A stretch of 49,280 nt of DNA from Streptosporangium minutum (GCF_002149035.1 NZ_NGFP01000035.1:1-49280); one strand, 5' to 3'; shown: positions 34,545 through 43,176, counted from the first letter of the stretch. Numbers and translations are program-made. The notes: generated from the sequence alone by a model not told the origin.

Positions 34545-35594
34545 TCAGCCGGTCCGTACCGTGAGGTACGCGGGAGGGTCCTGGATGCGGTCGAGGTCGG
34601 ACTCCAGGATCCGGAGCTCGCCCCGGGTCTCCACCTCCTGGAAACCCGCGAAGCGGTAGGTCACGAACATCACCCGGTTGCGGTCGTTGGGCAGGAACTC
34701 CGCCCGGAGCCGCACTCCGGCGTCCCGCGCCAGGCGCATGACGTGGTTCAGCAGGACCGTCCCGACGCCCCGGGACATCACCCGGCAGGACATCAGCAGG
34801 AGCTTGAGCGTCCAGATCTCGGCTCCGCGCTCGACGAGAGCGAGGCCGATCCTCCCGTAGGAGCCGAACCGGTCCTCAAGGCCGGCCACCAGCAGCAGGT
34901 GGTCGGGGGACCGCGTGAACGCGCGCAGCTCCTCGTAGGAGTAGGTGACGCCGGTGGAGTTGAGCTGGTTGGTCCGGACGCTGAGCTCCTCGGCACGCCG
35001 GAGGTCGGCCTCCGCCGCCGCGGAGATCGAGAAGGTCATGTCGAGGGTGGCCAGGAAGTCGTCGCTCGTCCCGCCGAACTCGCGCTCGGCGGCGTCCCTG
35101 AGCTCGGACCCCATGTACATGGAGCGCCGGTTGCGGGAGTCTTCGGTGACGAACCTCGGCATGAAGACCGGCATCTCCGGAATCCTCGCCACCTCGTCGG
35201 CGTCCAGGCAGAGCACCTGGGGATGGCTGAAGGCGACCTCCTCCCGCTCGAAGGGCTGGTCGTCGATGAGGGCCAGCGCGTCGATCCCGATGTTCAGGGA
35301 CTTCGCGATGGCCGCCACGGACTCGGACTTGGAGTTCCAGCCGATCTGCGGAGCGAGGAAGTAGTCGCGCAGGCCGAACCGCTCCAGCTGCTCGATGGCG
35401 GCCGGGCCGTGGTTCCTGCTGGCGATCGACTGCAGGATTCCCCGCTCGTCGAGCACCCTGACGACCTCCGCGACCCCGGGCCGGAGCGTGACCTCCCCGT
35501 CCTCCAGGAGGACGCCGTCCCACAGGGTGTTGTCCAGGTCCCAGACGACGCACTTGATCGGGCCGGTCCCCCGCCCCTCGACGCCCGTGGTCAT
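34545..35594 (-). CDS. FkbH-like HAD-IIIC family protein
   Basis: A 349-residue member of the FkbH family. The HAD phosphatase domain carries the nucleophile motif VVWDLDNTLWDG (Asp pair near residues 18-20) and LIDDQPFEREEV as the late acidic motif. The second half (from about 190) is the GNAT-like domain of FkbH proteins with LSVRTNQLNSTG and SCRVMSRGVGTVLLNHVM. Characterised relatives dephosphorylate 1,3-bisphosphoglycerate and load a glyceryl group onto an ACP. The start overlaps the ACP stop (ATGA). Here the acyl unit is more likely meant for a sugar than for a polyketide, since no PKS gene is present; that is inference. Confidence 0.9.
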   Translation of the reverse strand: MTTGVEGRGTGPIKCVVWDLDNTLWDGVLLEDGEVTLRPGVAEVVRVLDERGILQSIASRNHGPAAIEQLERFGLRDYFLAPQIGWNSKSESVAAIAKSLNIGIDALALIDDQPFEREEVAFSHPQVLCLDADEVARIPEMPVFMPRFVTEDSRNRRSMYMGSELRDAAEREFGGTSDDFLATLDMTFSISAAAEADLRRAEELSVRTNQLNSTGVTYSYEELRAFTRSPDHLLLVAGLEDRFGSYGRIGLALVERGAEIWTLKLLLMSCRVMSRGVGTVLLNHVMRLARDAGVRLRAEFLPNDRNRVMFVTYRFAGFQEVETRGELRILESDLDRIQDPPAYLTVRTG

Positions 35595-35878
35595 GCGGGC
35601 ACCGCCCCCGTCTTCGGGCCGGCGGAGATCCGCCGGACCAGCGCGGCCATGGAGCGGACGCTGCGGAAGTTGTCCATGTGGAGCTCGTCGTTGGGCACCG
35701 TCACCGCGAAGGCCCGCTCGACGAACATCACGACCTCCATCGCGAACATCGAGTCGACGAACCCCAGGGCGAAGATGTCGTCGTCGTCGGTCCAGCTCCG
35801 GCCGGGGAAGCGAGGTTCGATGAACGCCCTGATCTGCGTGTCGATATGATCTTGCACCGATTTCGCCCTTTCGGTCAC
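35591..35878 (-). CDS. Acyl carrier protein
   Basis: A ~95-residue discrete carrier protein. The phosphopantetheine attachment Ser is in LGFVDSMFAMEVVMFVE (DSM, near residue 43), followed by the acidic helix II typical of ACPs. The rest is predicted helical, with a short Gly/Pro tail. It is the first gene of the ACP-FkbH-PseH operon and overlaps the FkbH gene by 4 bases, matching the known need of FkbH enzymes for a dedicated ACP. The GTG at 35878 has no ribosome site; the in-frame GTG at 35857 follows AAAGGG and may be the real start. The ~170 bases upstream must carry the promoter, but no clear consensus was found. Confidence 0.88.
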   Translation of the reverse strand: MTERAKSVQDHIDTQIRAFIEPRFPGRSWTDDDDIFALGFVDSMFAMEVVMFVERAFAVTVPNDELHMDNFRSVRSMAALVRRISAGPKTGAVPA

Positions 35879-36047
35879 GGCAGGCAGCGGAGTAGCTCAC
35901 AGTATCGTCGCGACAGCGTAGTGTAGCGGCACGATGCGTGAGGGTCCGTACGGCCATGCGCCTGCCGGGCCGGCCCGCGGTCACCGGCCCGTCGGACGCG
36001 CTCGGCTCGCGGAGCGCGACCGTGACGAGGTCCTACGTGACGAGGTC

Positions 36048-36437
36048 CTAACGGTCCGGGCCGCCGTCAGCCTCGAAGAAGCGTTTGGCGTCGCCGAACA
36101 GGTCTCCCAGGTCGACGCCCAGGTCGACGCCCAGGCCGCCCATCAGCGTGGCCCGCGACTCGCTCGCGGCCTGCTCGGCCTTGTGGACCGCCTCGACCAG
36201 CGCGTCGCCGAGCGTCACACCGTCATGCCGCCGCTTGCTCAGCTGGCTGATGTCGAGGGCCAGCAGGTTTCCCGAGGCGTCCACGGTCGCCGTGATCCCA
36301 CCCCTGTCGGCCTTGCCGGTGAACTCCCGCGTGGCCCACTGCTCCGCAGCCGCGCCGGTCTCGGCCAGAGCCGCCGACCGCCGCTCCAGCCGTTCCAGCC
36401 GCTCCGTGAGCATCCGCAGCCTGGCCGTCTCATCCAT
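36048..36437 (-). CDS. YbaB/EbfC-like small protein (second of pair)
   Basis: A 129-residue protein with the layout of actinobacterial YbaB/EbfC-related proteins: an N-terminal helix (MLTERLERLERRSAALAETG), a central beta hairpin (GGITATVDASGNLLALDIS), then a helix DALVEAVHKAEQAASES. The end contains the direct repeat GVDLGVDLGDL. YbaB proteins bind DNA, but paralogues in ESX-like gene neighbourhoods appear to serve secretion-associated roles, so DNA binding is not assured. The start is ATG 36437, overlapping the upstream gene by 8 bases; the longer frame from 36512 lies in the neighbour. Confidence 0.7.
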   Translation of the reverse strand: MDETARLRMLTERLERLERRSAALAETGAAAEQWATREFTGKADRGGITATVDASGNLLALDISQLSKRRHDGVTLGDALVEAVHKAEQAASESRATLMGGLGVDLGVDLGDLFGDAKRFFEADGGPDR

Positions 36438-36819
36438 GCCCGTCCTCCCGCAGAAACGCGTCGAAGTAACGCGCGAACGGATCGTCCTCCGGGGCGGGCC
36501 GCGGCCGGCCACCGTCCAGCCCGCCCAGGATCTCGTCCAGCCCTTCCCCCGCGGCCCGGCGCGCCGCTCCGACCGCGTCCAGCACGGCCTGGCTCAGCGC
36601 CACATGGTCGAGGTCGCGCATCGCCCGAGGGTCGATGCGCACGTGCAGAAGCCGCGACGAGCCCGTCACCGTGGCCACCACCCGGCCACTGCTGTCGGCG
36701 CCGGTCACCTTGCGCTCGTCCAGCTCCCGCATCCCGTCCGCGAACGTGCCGGCCATGCGCTCGACCTCGCGGAACAACCGCGGGAGGTCCTCTTCGTCGC
36801 CCGCGCCGATGTACGTCAC
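36430..36819 (-). CDS. YbaB/EbfC-like small protein (first of pair)
   Basis: A 129-residue relative of its downstream neighbour with the same plan: helix (DLPRLFREVERMAGTFADGM), hairpin (GRVVATVTGSSRLLHVRIDP) and long helix (VALSQAVLDAVGAARRAAG), then an acidic tail with DDPFARYFDAFLREDG. The GTG start shares one base with the upstream gene's TAG (TAGTG), indicating coupling. Two YbaB-like genes in tandem after a membrane protein gene are a pattern of actinomycete ESX-like or toxin loci. The actual function is unknown. Confidence 0.72.
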   Translation of the reverse strand: MTYIGAGDEEDLPRLFREVERMAGTFADGMRELDERKVTGADSSGRVVATVTGSSRLLHVRIDPRAMRDLDHVALSQAVLDAVGAARRAAGEGLDEILGGLDGGRPRPAPEDDPFARYFDAFLREDGHG

Positions 36820-37727
36820 TAGTTTTCCTTGGTGACGGGCACCCAGAGATTGGGGTCGTAGCCCACCGGCTTCAGATGCAGTTTGTTGTCACCCACGTTG
36901 AAGAGCCCTCGGAGTTCGAACATCTTGTGGCCGAGAGTCTCCAGCTTGAGGTCGAGTGACTTGAGCTTGCCGATGAACTCCTTCACCAGCCCCCAGAGCA
37001 GTTTGAGGAACCCGAAGGCGGCCGCCACCAGGAGGGCCTTACCGGGCAAAGTCCCGGAGAACGGCACGAGCGCCATGAGGATGGGGCCGTAACTCGTCAC
37101 CAGATCGACGAGGCTGGTGTTGTAATCAACGATGTCCCAGGCCAGGGTGGTCAGGGTGCCGCTTATCTCAGTGGCGATGCGTCCGAGCTCGTCGAACATG
37201 CCGATCAGCTCGAATCTGAGATAGCGCTGGACCGTTTCGGACGCGTGCCCCATCCAGTACGGTGCGACCTCGCTGAAGTAAGTGATCCATACATCCCAGG
37301 CGCTGACCTTGAGATCTTCCAGCATCTCGTTCCATGTACTCCGGTCATCGAAGTACTTGGTGGGATCAGCCACGTGCATAAGGGCGGTGACGACCAGCGG
37401 AACGCCTATCACGGCGAGGCCGCCTATGGTCATCGCCCTGACGATTCTCTGGCTACCGGGTTTGAGCTGGTTCCACATTCTGTCGAATAAATTCGAATCC
37501 ACCTTGACCTGGGCGGCCTTGGCCCGGCCGGCCGTGTCCCACTCAGCTTGCCGGTCCGCCATGGACCACTGAGCCCGCTGAGCGATCCTGGCCTTCTCAG
37601 CAAGCCTGGCCTCCTCAGCGAGCTCAGCGGTCCTGGCCTGCTCGGTGGCAGCCCGAAGCCGTTCTGCCCGCCTGTACAGGTGAGCGTTCTGGCCCCCGTG
37701 GGGCGGATTGCCCGAGGCATTCGACAT
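36819..37727 (-). CDS. Unrecognised coiled-coil membrane protein
   Basis: A 302-residue protein with no family I recognise. Residues ~18-75 are a charged Ala/Glu/Arg coiled coil (RTAELAEEARLAEKARIAQR). The first hydrophobic helix is near 97-118 (TIGGLAVIGVPLVVTALMHV). A middle amphipathic region rich in Trp/Tyr (VWITYFSEVAPYWMGHASET) follows, then a second hydrophobic segment near 225-250 (KALLVAAAFGFLKLLWGLV) and a soluble tail. The gene has visibly lower GC and a more balanced codon use than its neighbours. This architecture resembles non-toxin parts of WXG100/LXG-type exported proteins, but no toxin domain or WXG motif is evident. Confidence 0.65.
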   Translation of the reverse strand: MSNASGNPPHGGQNAHLYRRAERLRAATEQARTAELAEEARLAEKARIAQRAQWSMADRQAEWDTAGRAKAAQVKVDSNLFDRMWNQLKPGSQRIVRAMTIGGLAVIGVPLVVTALMHVADPTKYFDDRSTWNEMLEDLKVSAWDVWITYFSEVAPYWMGHASETVQRYLRFELIGMFDELGRIATEISGTLTTLAWDIVDYNTSLVDLVTSYGPILMALVPFSGTLPGKALLVAAAFGFLKLLWGLVKEFIGKLKSLDLKLETLGHKMFELRGLFNVGDNKLHLKPVGYDPNLWVPVTKEN

Positions 37728-37739
37728 CTAGGGCATCCT

Positions 37740-38306
37740 TCACAGTCTGATCTGATCGACGGCTTTTTCAGCGTTCCCGTGGGCGTCGTCGTACCTCTGT
37801 GCCACGTCCCTCAGCTTCGGCGCGTCGTCCCCGAGCACCTTCTGCAGGGTTCCCGCGGCTTCGACCCACTCCTCGATGAAGCCGTTGAGCCTTCTGAGCT
37901 GACGACCGGGGATGGGGGGGACGCCGAGCACCGGATTCCAGTGGTCGGCTGTGGCGGCCCTGATCTTGAGCTTGCCGATGTTCGCCTCGGCCTCGAGCAT
38001 CACGTTGGCGAATGTGATGATCTTGTCGGTCCGCGCCTCGTAGCCGTCCTTGTCATCCAGGGCAGGCTCGGCGGGTCGGCCCGGGGTGTGAACGTAGTCT
38101 CCCTGCCCGGAGAAAAGAGGGCCGGGAGAGCGGCCCAGTCTGTCTTCCGGCAGGCACGGGCGGATCCGGCACGGGGGATCGTGCGGGCATGAGGACTGAT
38201 CCGACGGGGAGGAGCTCGATGACGGACTGGACGTCCCGGGGTCACTCGGCGACAGACCTGCGGATGAGTCCGGATATGTCGGGCTTGAAGGGACGCCGTC
38301 GGACAC
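37740..38306 (-). CDS. Small helical protein, possibly WXG100-like
   Basis: The conserved-looking part is the last ~115 residues (from GDYVHTPGRPAEPALDDKDG), a mostly helical protein with ITFANVMLEAEANIGKLKI, a WNPV turn near the middle and LNGFIEEWVEAAGTLQKVLG. This is similar in plan to small ESX-type partner proteins, although no WXG motif is present. The ~70 preceding residues are Ser/Pro-rich and may be non-native or partly non-coding; no start codon with a ribosome site lies closer to the conserved part. GTG 38306 follows GGAAGG with 8-base spacing. It is the first gene of the four-gene leftward operon. A frameshift near residue 70 is possible. Confidence 0.5.
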   Translation of the reverse strand: MSDGVPSSPTYPDSSAGLSPSDPGTSSPSSSSSPSDQSSCPHDPPCRIRPCLPEDRLGRSPGPLFSGQGDYVHTPGRPAEPALDDKDGYEARTDKIITFANVMLEAEANIGKLKIRAATADHWNPVLGVPPIPGRQLRRLNGFIEEWVEAAGTLQKVLGDDAPKLRDVAQRYDDAHGNAEKAVDQIRL

Positions 38307-38570
38307 TCGATACACCTTCCATGCGCTCGGCGGGTTGAACGACAGCCCTCAGCGCAGGCGGCCGGCCGGCGGAGGATGTGGCGTCCGGGAGGCACCGGGA
38401 CGAGTGCCTTCTCGCCGCCGGTGCGATCGGCAATGATCAAGTCTCAATGTAGGGGATGGAGTTCATTGGCGTCCACGAAAGCACATTCGCCATATATGCG
38501 ACACACAGCCCGTGAACTACCGACATGTCCCCGTGACCGGTCGCGTGACACCGCGCGGACGGCACGGCGC

Positions 38571-40850
38571 TCAGGAGACGATCGAGTAGACGGCGAACGG
38601 GCCCTCCGCGTGGCGGAGCCGGGCGAACTCTCCGAGGTCCGGCGCGGCCGGGAGGCGCCTCCCGTCGACCATCAGCCAGCGCACGCCGTAGCGTCGCGCG
38701 AGCAGGTCGACCGCCCGCGCGGTGGGGGCGGTGAAGACGGCGTCGTTGGCCGCCAGCAGCTCCGCGTCCCAGAACGGGACCGAGGCCGCGGGTTCCCGGT
38801 CGACGTCGGTCAGCGACGCCAGCGCCCGCGCCGTGTATCCCCAGCCCTCGACCAGGACCCGTCTCTCGGTATAGCCAGATATCCAGAAATGCCGGTTGTC
38901 ACAGGAACCGGGGACGACGAACCGGCAGTGGGCGTTGGTCGCGACGACGTCGTCCGCGCCCGAGTGGTCCCGCAGCCAGCGCGCGACCGCCACCCCCTCC
39001 GCCGGAATCTCCATCGTCTGAACCGGGACCCTGTAGGTCAGGCCGGCGACCACGGACTGGGCCACCGAGGGCGCCGAGAGTCCCGCGAGCAGCAGGAGTA
39101 CGGCAGCCCGCCGCCACCGAAGCCGCCAGAGCAGGCAGAGCGCGGCGCCCACGACCGCGCACGGCACGATCACGGGCAGCACGAAGACAGTGACGAGAGC
39201 GGGACCGCCGAGCGCCGCCAGATCGGGCGGAGACTCCGGCCGCACCGCGGCGACCAGCAGTGCCACCGCGCCTCCGACCGCACCGCAGACGCACACCACC
39301 CGGACGCGCGACCGCCGGGGGACGGCCGCCAGGGCGGCCAGGATGCCGGCCGCGGCGGCGATCGACAGGTACGGCCTGGCCGCGGCGAGGAAGTACATCT
39401 GGCTCATGCCCGGGTGCCCGAGCACGGTCACCGCGGCGACGCCGCCCAGCCCGATCCCCAGGAACAGCGTCAGCGCCCGGTCCGGCCCGGAGCCGGGAGC
39501 GGCCCGGCCCCCGAAGGCTCCCGCCCAGAGGGCCGCCCACCCCAGAAGGAAGACCAGGGAGAGCACCACGGGCGCGAACTGGAGATCGCCGCCGCCACTG
39601 CCGGGGACGGACCGCATGACGAACCTGACGGCCGTGGAGAACGGCGAGACCCGCAGCCCCTGCGAGGCCCCGCCGAAGAGGACGAGCTGCGCGAACGCCA
39701 GCGTCACGAGGGTGAGGAGGCCGAGCGCCACCAGGGTGCGGTCCAGCCGCCTGGACCGCGTCCACTCCACCGCGGCGAGCAGGCAGAGACCGGCGGCCAG
39801 CAACGGGAGATAGGTGGCCTTCGCCCCCGCCAGCGCGGCGAGCAGCACGACCACCGGCACGAAGATCGATCTGCCCGGCGCCCGCCGTCCCAGCAGGGCG
39901 ACCACCGGCAGGGTGAAAGCCGCGAAGAGCGCGGCTCCGAACGTCTGGGTGGGGCTCAGCCACGCCAGGGAGACGGTCGGCGGGCCTCCCGGGAAGTCCG
40001 TCCCCGTCCAGGGGTAGGGATCGAGCGGGCCGGCGAAGTAGGTGATGAGCAGCCCCAGGACGCCGGCCCGCCACGTCCCGGTGATCATGAAGGCCACGGC
40101 CGGGATGAGCACGACGGAGATCGCGATCATCGGAAGGACCGCGAGGCGGTACAGGAGCGTCTGGGCCTCGATCCCGGTCGCCCAGCTCGTGGCCGCCATG
40201 TCGGCGTAGACGAACCAGTGGTAGGAAAGCGGCTCGCCCAGCACGTGGGGGGTGGTCGGCGGCAGATGGTTGCGCAGCTCGCCGACGAGCCCCAGATGGA
40301 AGGGCATGTCGACGTACGGGTTCCCGTTCTCAGGCCATCGCAGGCCGTGGCCGCCGAAGAAGGTGAGGCCGCTGGAGACGACGAGGAAGCAGAAAACCGC
40401 GGCCATGGCGGCGGCGGGACGGACGGGGATCCGCAGCTCGGTCGCGGTCCGCCAGTGGCGGCGCAGGCGGGGGTGGGCGAGGAAGACCGCGATCACGGCC
40501 GGCGGGCCGAGCAGGATCAGTCCGGGATGGCCCACGGCGCGGGCCACCAGGTAGAGCAGGATCTCCAGCGCGTATCCCAGCGCCGTGCCCGCGGCGAGGT
40601 CGACGGCCGGCGGGGACGGCAGCCGGGCGAGAGCACGCCAGAGCAGGGTCCCGGGGAGGGTGAGGCCGAACGCCACGTAGACCGCGAAGAGCCCGATCGT
40701 CGCCGGCGGGGTGCCGTAGGCCAGCAACGTGCCGACGGTCACCGCCGCGGCGGCCGTACCCGGGACCACGGCGAGCAGCCGTGACCGTCGCCGCGGTCCC
40801 GGCGCCGCCTCACCGTGCTCCGCGCCCGCGGCCAGTGTCGCCGTATCCAT
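38571..40850 (-). CDS. Large polytopic membrane protein, GT-C-like
   Basis: A 759-residue integral membrane protein with ~14 hydrophobic helices and a C-terminal soluble domain of ~150 residues (PAEGVAVARWLRDHSGADDV to the end). The acidic loop after an early helix (GNPYVDMPFHLGLVGELRNH, near residue 195) resembles the first extracytoplasmic loop of GT-C glycosyltransferases, where an Asp is catalytic. The soluble end with LLARRYGVRWLMVDGRRLP is similar to that of large actinobacterial membrane glycosyltransferase-like proteins. A polyprenyl-phosphate-sugar transferase acting outside the membrane is the best guess. It is divergent from the deacetylase gene, with 287 bases between them. Confidence 0.65.
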   Translation of the reverse strand: MDTATLAAGAEHGEAAPGPRRRSRLLAVVPGTAAAAVTVGTLLAYGTPPATIGLFAVYVAFGLTLPGTLLWRALARLPSPPAVDLAAGTALGYALEILLYLVARAVGHPGLILLGPPAVIAVFLAHPRLRRHWRTATELRIPVRPAAAMAAVFCFLVVSSGLTFFGGHGLRWPENGNPYVDMPFHLGLVGELRNHLPPTTPHVLGEPLSYHWFVYADMAATSWATGIEAQTLLYRLAVLPMIAISVVLIPAVAFMITGTWRAGVLGLLITYFAGPLDPYPWTGTDFPGGPPTVSLAWLSPTQTFGAALFAAFTLPVVALLGRRAPGRSIFVPVVVLLAALAGAKATYLPLLAAGLCLLAAVEWTRSRRLDRTLVALGLLTLVTLAFAQLVLFGGASQGLRVSPFSTAVRFVMRSVPGSGGGDLQFAPVVLSLVFLLGWAALWAGAFGGRAAPGSGPDRALTLFLGIGLGGVAAVTVLGHPGMSQMYFLAAARPYLSIAAAAGILAALAAVPRRSRVRVVCVCGAVGGAVALLVAAVRPESPPDLAALGGPALVTVFVLPVIVPCAVVGAALCLLWRLRWRRAAVLLLLAGLSAPSVAQSVVAGLTYRVPVQTMEIPAEGVAVARWLRDHSGADDVVATNAHCRFVVPGSCDNRHFWISGYTERRVLVEGWGYTARALASLTDVDREPAASVPFWDAELLAANDAVFTAPTARAVDLLARRYGVRWLMVDGRRLPAAPDLGEFARLRHAEGPFAVYSIVS

Positions 40851-41137
40851 GGATTCACCCGTCCCTCATGCACGACCCCGCGGACTCAGGTGGTGCGCGA
40901 CCCGGATACGATGATCTTTCCGGGGATGGACCGGGCCCCCGCGATTCGCCTCCCGCACACCGTGCTCTTGCCGAGCTTTTAACGGTGTACGCAGGACGGC
41001 TCTCCCTGAGTGCGGGCTGGCAGAAGCCTGAACGTCGGCTGGCAGACGAGCGATCGCCCCACATTCAGGCAAAGTGTCCGGATAGGATGCTTTTTTCTGT
41101 CCCGCCCGCATCTCTCGTAACACCCGGAGCTCCCCTC

Positions 41138-42010
41138 ATGAAGTCTCCTGCTCGAATGCTGCTGGCCGTCCCCTGCGCGCTGGCCTTGGTGGCCGCGCCG
41201 ACCACCGCCTGGAGCGCGGACCAGCCCAAGCCCACTTCCACGGCCAAGCCCACCAGCACGGCCAAGACCACCACGGCCAAGACGACGGACAAGGCCAAGT
41301 CCGCCGCCAAGGTCGCGCCGGTGGACTGCGTGAAGGTCAAGTGCATCGCGCTGACCTTCGACGACGGTCCCGGCAAGTACGCCGACAAACTGCTCGACAC
41401 CTTCAAGAAGTACAAGGCCAAGGGCACGTTCTTCCTTGAGGGCCAGTACGTGAAGTCCCGCCCGGCCTTCGCCAAGCGGATGGCCGCCGAGGGCCACGAC
41501 CTCGGCAACCACAGCTACACCCACCCGCACCTGCGGGAGGTCTCCGAGGACAAGATCCGCGAGGAGCTGACCAAGACCCAGGACATCGTCAAGCAGGTCA
41601 CCGGCAAGTCGCCGACCATGATCCGCCCGCCGTACGGCGAGATGGACGACCGGGTCAAGGCGATCGCGGCGGAGATGGGCATGCCGATCGTGCTGTGGAA
41701 CGGCGGCTCACGTGACTGGGCGACCAAGAACGAGAAGGCCATCTACGACGAGGTGCTCAAGAACGCCAAGCGTGACGGCGTCATCCTCATGCACGACTGG
41801 GTCGAGCAGACCGTCAAGGTGATGCCCAAGCTGCTGACCGCGCTGCAGAAGCAGGGCTACCACGTCGTCGCGGTCTCCTCCCTGCGCGGCGTGAAGGACC
41901 TCAAGGCCGCCGACATCTACCCGGTCGGCAGCGAGAAGGACGAGGACTTGACGGGTGACACGCCCGCCGAGGGCGCCGAGAGCGCGGAGTCGCCCGCCGA
42001 CGGCCAGTGA
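41138..42010 (+). CDS. Secreted polysaccharide deacetylase (NodB/CE4)
   Basis: A 290-residue exported deacetylase. The signal peptide is MKSPARMLLAVPCALALVAA, with cleavage likely after TAWSA. A Thr/Lys repeat linker (KPTSTAKPTSTAKTTTAKTT) follows, then the NodB domain with all five motifs: LTFDDGP (catalytic base and metal Asp), HSYTHPH (metal His pair), RPPYGE, WNGGSRDW and ILMHDW. These enzymes remove N-acetyl groups from peptidoglycan or chitin-like polymers. GGAG precedes the ATG. The last 94 bases overlap the convergent acyltransferase gene; this acidic tail (EDLTGDTPAEGAESAESPAD) lies beyond the catalytic domain. Confidence 0.93.
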   Translation: MKSPARMLLAVPCALALVAAPTTAWSADQPKPTSTAKPTSTAKTTTAKTTDKAKSAAKVAPVDCVKVKCIALTFDDGPGKYADKLLDTFKKYKAKGTFFLEGQYVKSRPAFAKRMAAEGHDLGNHSYTHPHLREVSEDKIREELTKTQDIVKQVTGKSPTMIRPPYGEMDDRVKAIAAEMGMPIVLWNGGSRDWATKNEKAIYDEVLKNAKRDGVILMHDWVEQTVKVMPKLLTALQKQGYHVVAVSSLRGVKDLKAADIYPVGSEKDEDLTGDTPAEGAESAESPADGQ

Positions 42011-43176
42011 GCCACCCGCCTGCCCAGCCGCTGCATCGGCAGCTCGACGTAGCGGTAGGTCAGCCAGCTCAGGCCGACCACCGCCGCGACGAAGCCCGCC
42101 GACAGTGACACCTGCACCACCGGCTGCATGGACCGGACGTCTCCCAGGAGGGAGTTCGCCAGCCTCAGCAGCGGGTGGTGCAGCAGGTAGAGCGAGTAGC
42201 TGATCAGGCCGAGCCGGACGAGGAAGCCTGGCAGGCGCCGGTGGCGCAGGGCCATCGCGCCCGCGAACGTCGCCCCCGCGAGCGCCATCGTGGTGAACCA
42301 CACGCCCGGCTGCACCCACCACCACCCGGCCTGGCCCGACCACACCGGGGCCAGGGCCACCAGAACGGTCGCCACGGCCACCGGCCGGAGCCCGCCCGTG
42401 CCCTGCTCCCACCGGCGGACGGCGGTCCCGATGAACATCACCGCGAGGATCGCCGCCCCGAGCCACGGTACGAAGCTGCCGAAGATCAGCAACACCACGG
42501 ACATCCCGCCGAGGACGTAGGCGGCCGCGGTCCGGAACCTGCCGCTGATCAGGCACACCATGCCGACGAGGAAGAGCACGCCGGACACGTAGGCGGGCCA
42601 GGGGCCCTTGAGCAGCGGCGCGGACAGCACCAGCCCGGCGACGACCGCCACCGCGCCGAACCCCACCGCGAAGGTCCCGCTCCGGTGGTGCAGGCCGCGG
42701 ACGAACAGCGCGGTGACCAGCAGGTAGAAGACCATCTCGTAGGAGAGCGTCCACATGGTGTCGGCCAGCCCGCCCAGGTGGACCACGTCCAGCAACATCG
42801 TGACGTGCGCGGACACGGCCGACAGGTCACGGGGGACCTGCTCGCGGACCGGCGTCCAGAAGGCCATGAGCAGGACGGAGGCCGCGACCAGCAGGTAGAT
42901 CGGGTAGAGCCGGAAGACCCTGCTGATCCAGAAGGCGCGGACGTCGCCGCGCCTCTCCAGCGAGACCGGGATGATGTAGCCGCTGACCAGGAAGAAGACC
43001 AGGACGCCGTACATACCGAGGTTGAACCAGTACGGCCGGAGGGCGGGCATGAACCAGGGCAGCAGATGTTCCAGCAGCACCGCGACGGCACCGAGTCCGC
43101 GCAGGGCGTCCAGCCAGGCCAGCCGGCTGGCTGGAGTGGCCGTGGAAGATCCGGCATCGATGACTGTCGGGGGCAC
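41917..43176 (-). CDS. Acyltransferase-3 family membrane protein
   Basis: A 419-residue polytopic membrane acyltransferase (OafA/NodX type) that O-acylates cell-surface glycans. The N-terminal RLAWLDALRGLGAVAVLLEHLLPWF contains the catalytic His. GMYGVLVFFLVSGYIIPVSL and FWISRVFRLYPIYLL follow with the conserved R-x10-FRLYP region, and DTMWTLSYEMVFYLL is typical too. About ten hydrophobic helices are present. GTG 43176 is used because upstream frame content is not conserved and 43338 has no ribosome site. The C-terminal ~30 residues are encoded opposite the deacetylase tail. With a deacetylase convergent to it, both may modify the same envelope polymer. Confidence 0.88.
   Translation of the reverse strand: MPPTVIDAGSSTATPASRLAWLDALRGLGAVAVLLEHLLPWFMPALRPYWFNLGMYGVLVFFLVSGYIIPVSLERRGDVRAFWISRVFRLYPIYLLVAASVLLMAFWTPVREQVPRDLSAVSAHVTMLLDVVHLGGLADTMWTLSYEMVFYLLVTALFVRGLHHRSGTFAVGFGAVAVVAGLVLSAPLLKGPWPAYVSGVLFLVGMVCLISGRFRTAAAYVLGGMSVVLLIFGSFVPWLGAAILAVMFIGTAVRRWEQGTGGLRPVAVATVLVALAPVWSGQAGWWWVQPGVWFTTMALAGATFAGAMALRHRRLPGFLVRLGLISYSLYLLHHPLLRLANSLLGDVRSMQPVVQVSLSAGFVAAVVGLSWLTYRYVELPMQRLGRRVAHWPSAGDSALSAPSAGVSPVKSSSFSLPTG

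Noticed and set aside
34545-35878. Part of a polyketide (FK520-like methoxymalonyl) cluster
   Set aside because: FkbH and ACP are present, but FkbG, FkbI, FkbJ-type dehydrogenases and any PKS module are absent.
38000-38440. 146-residue leftward ORF
   Set aside because: It overlaps the helical-protein gene in another frame and has an Arg/Pro-rich, non-protein-like composition.
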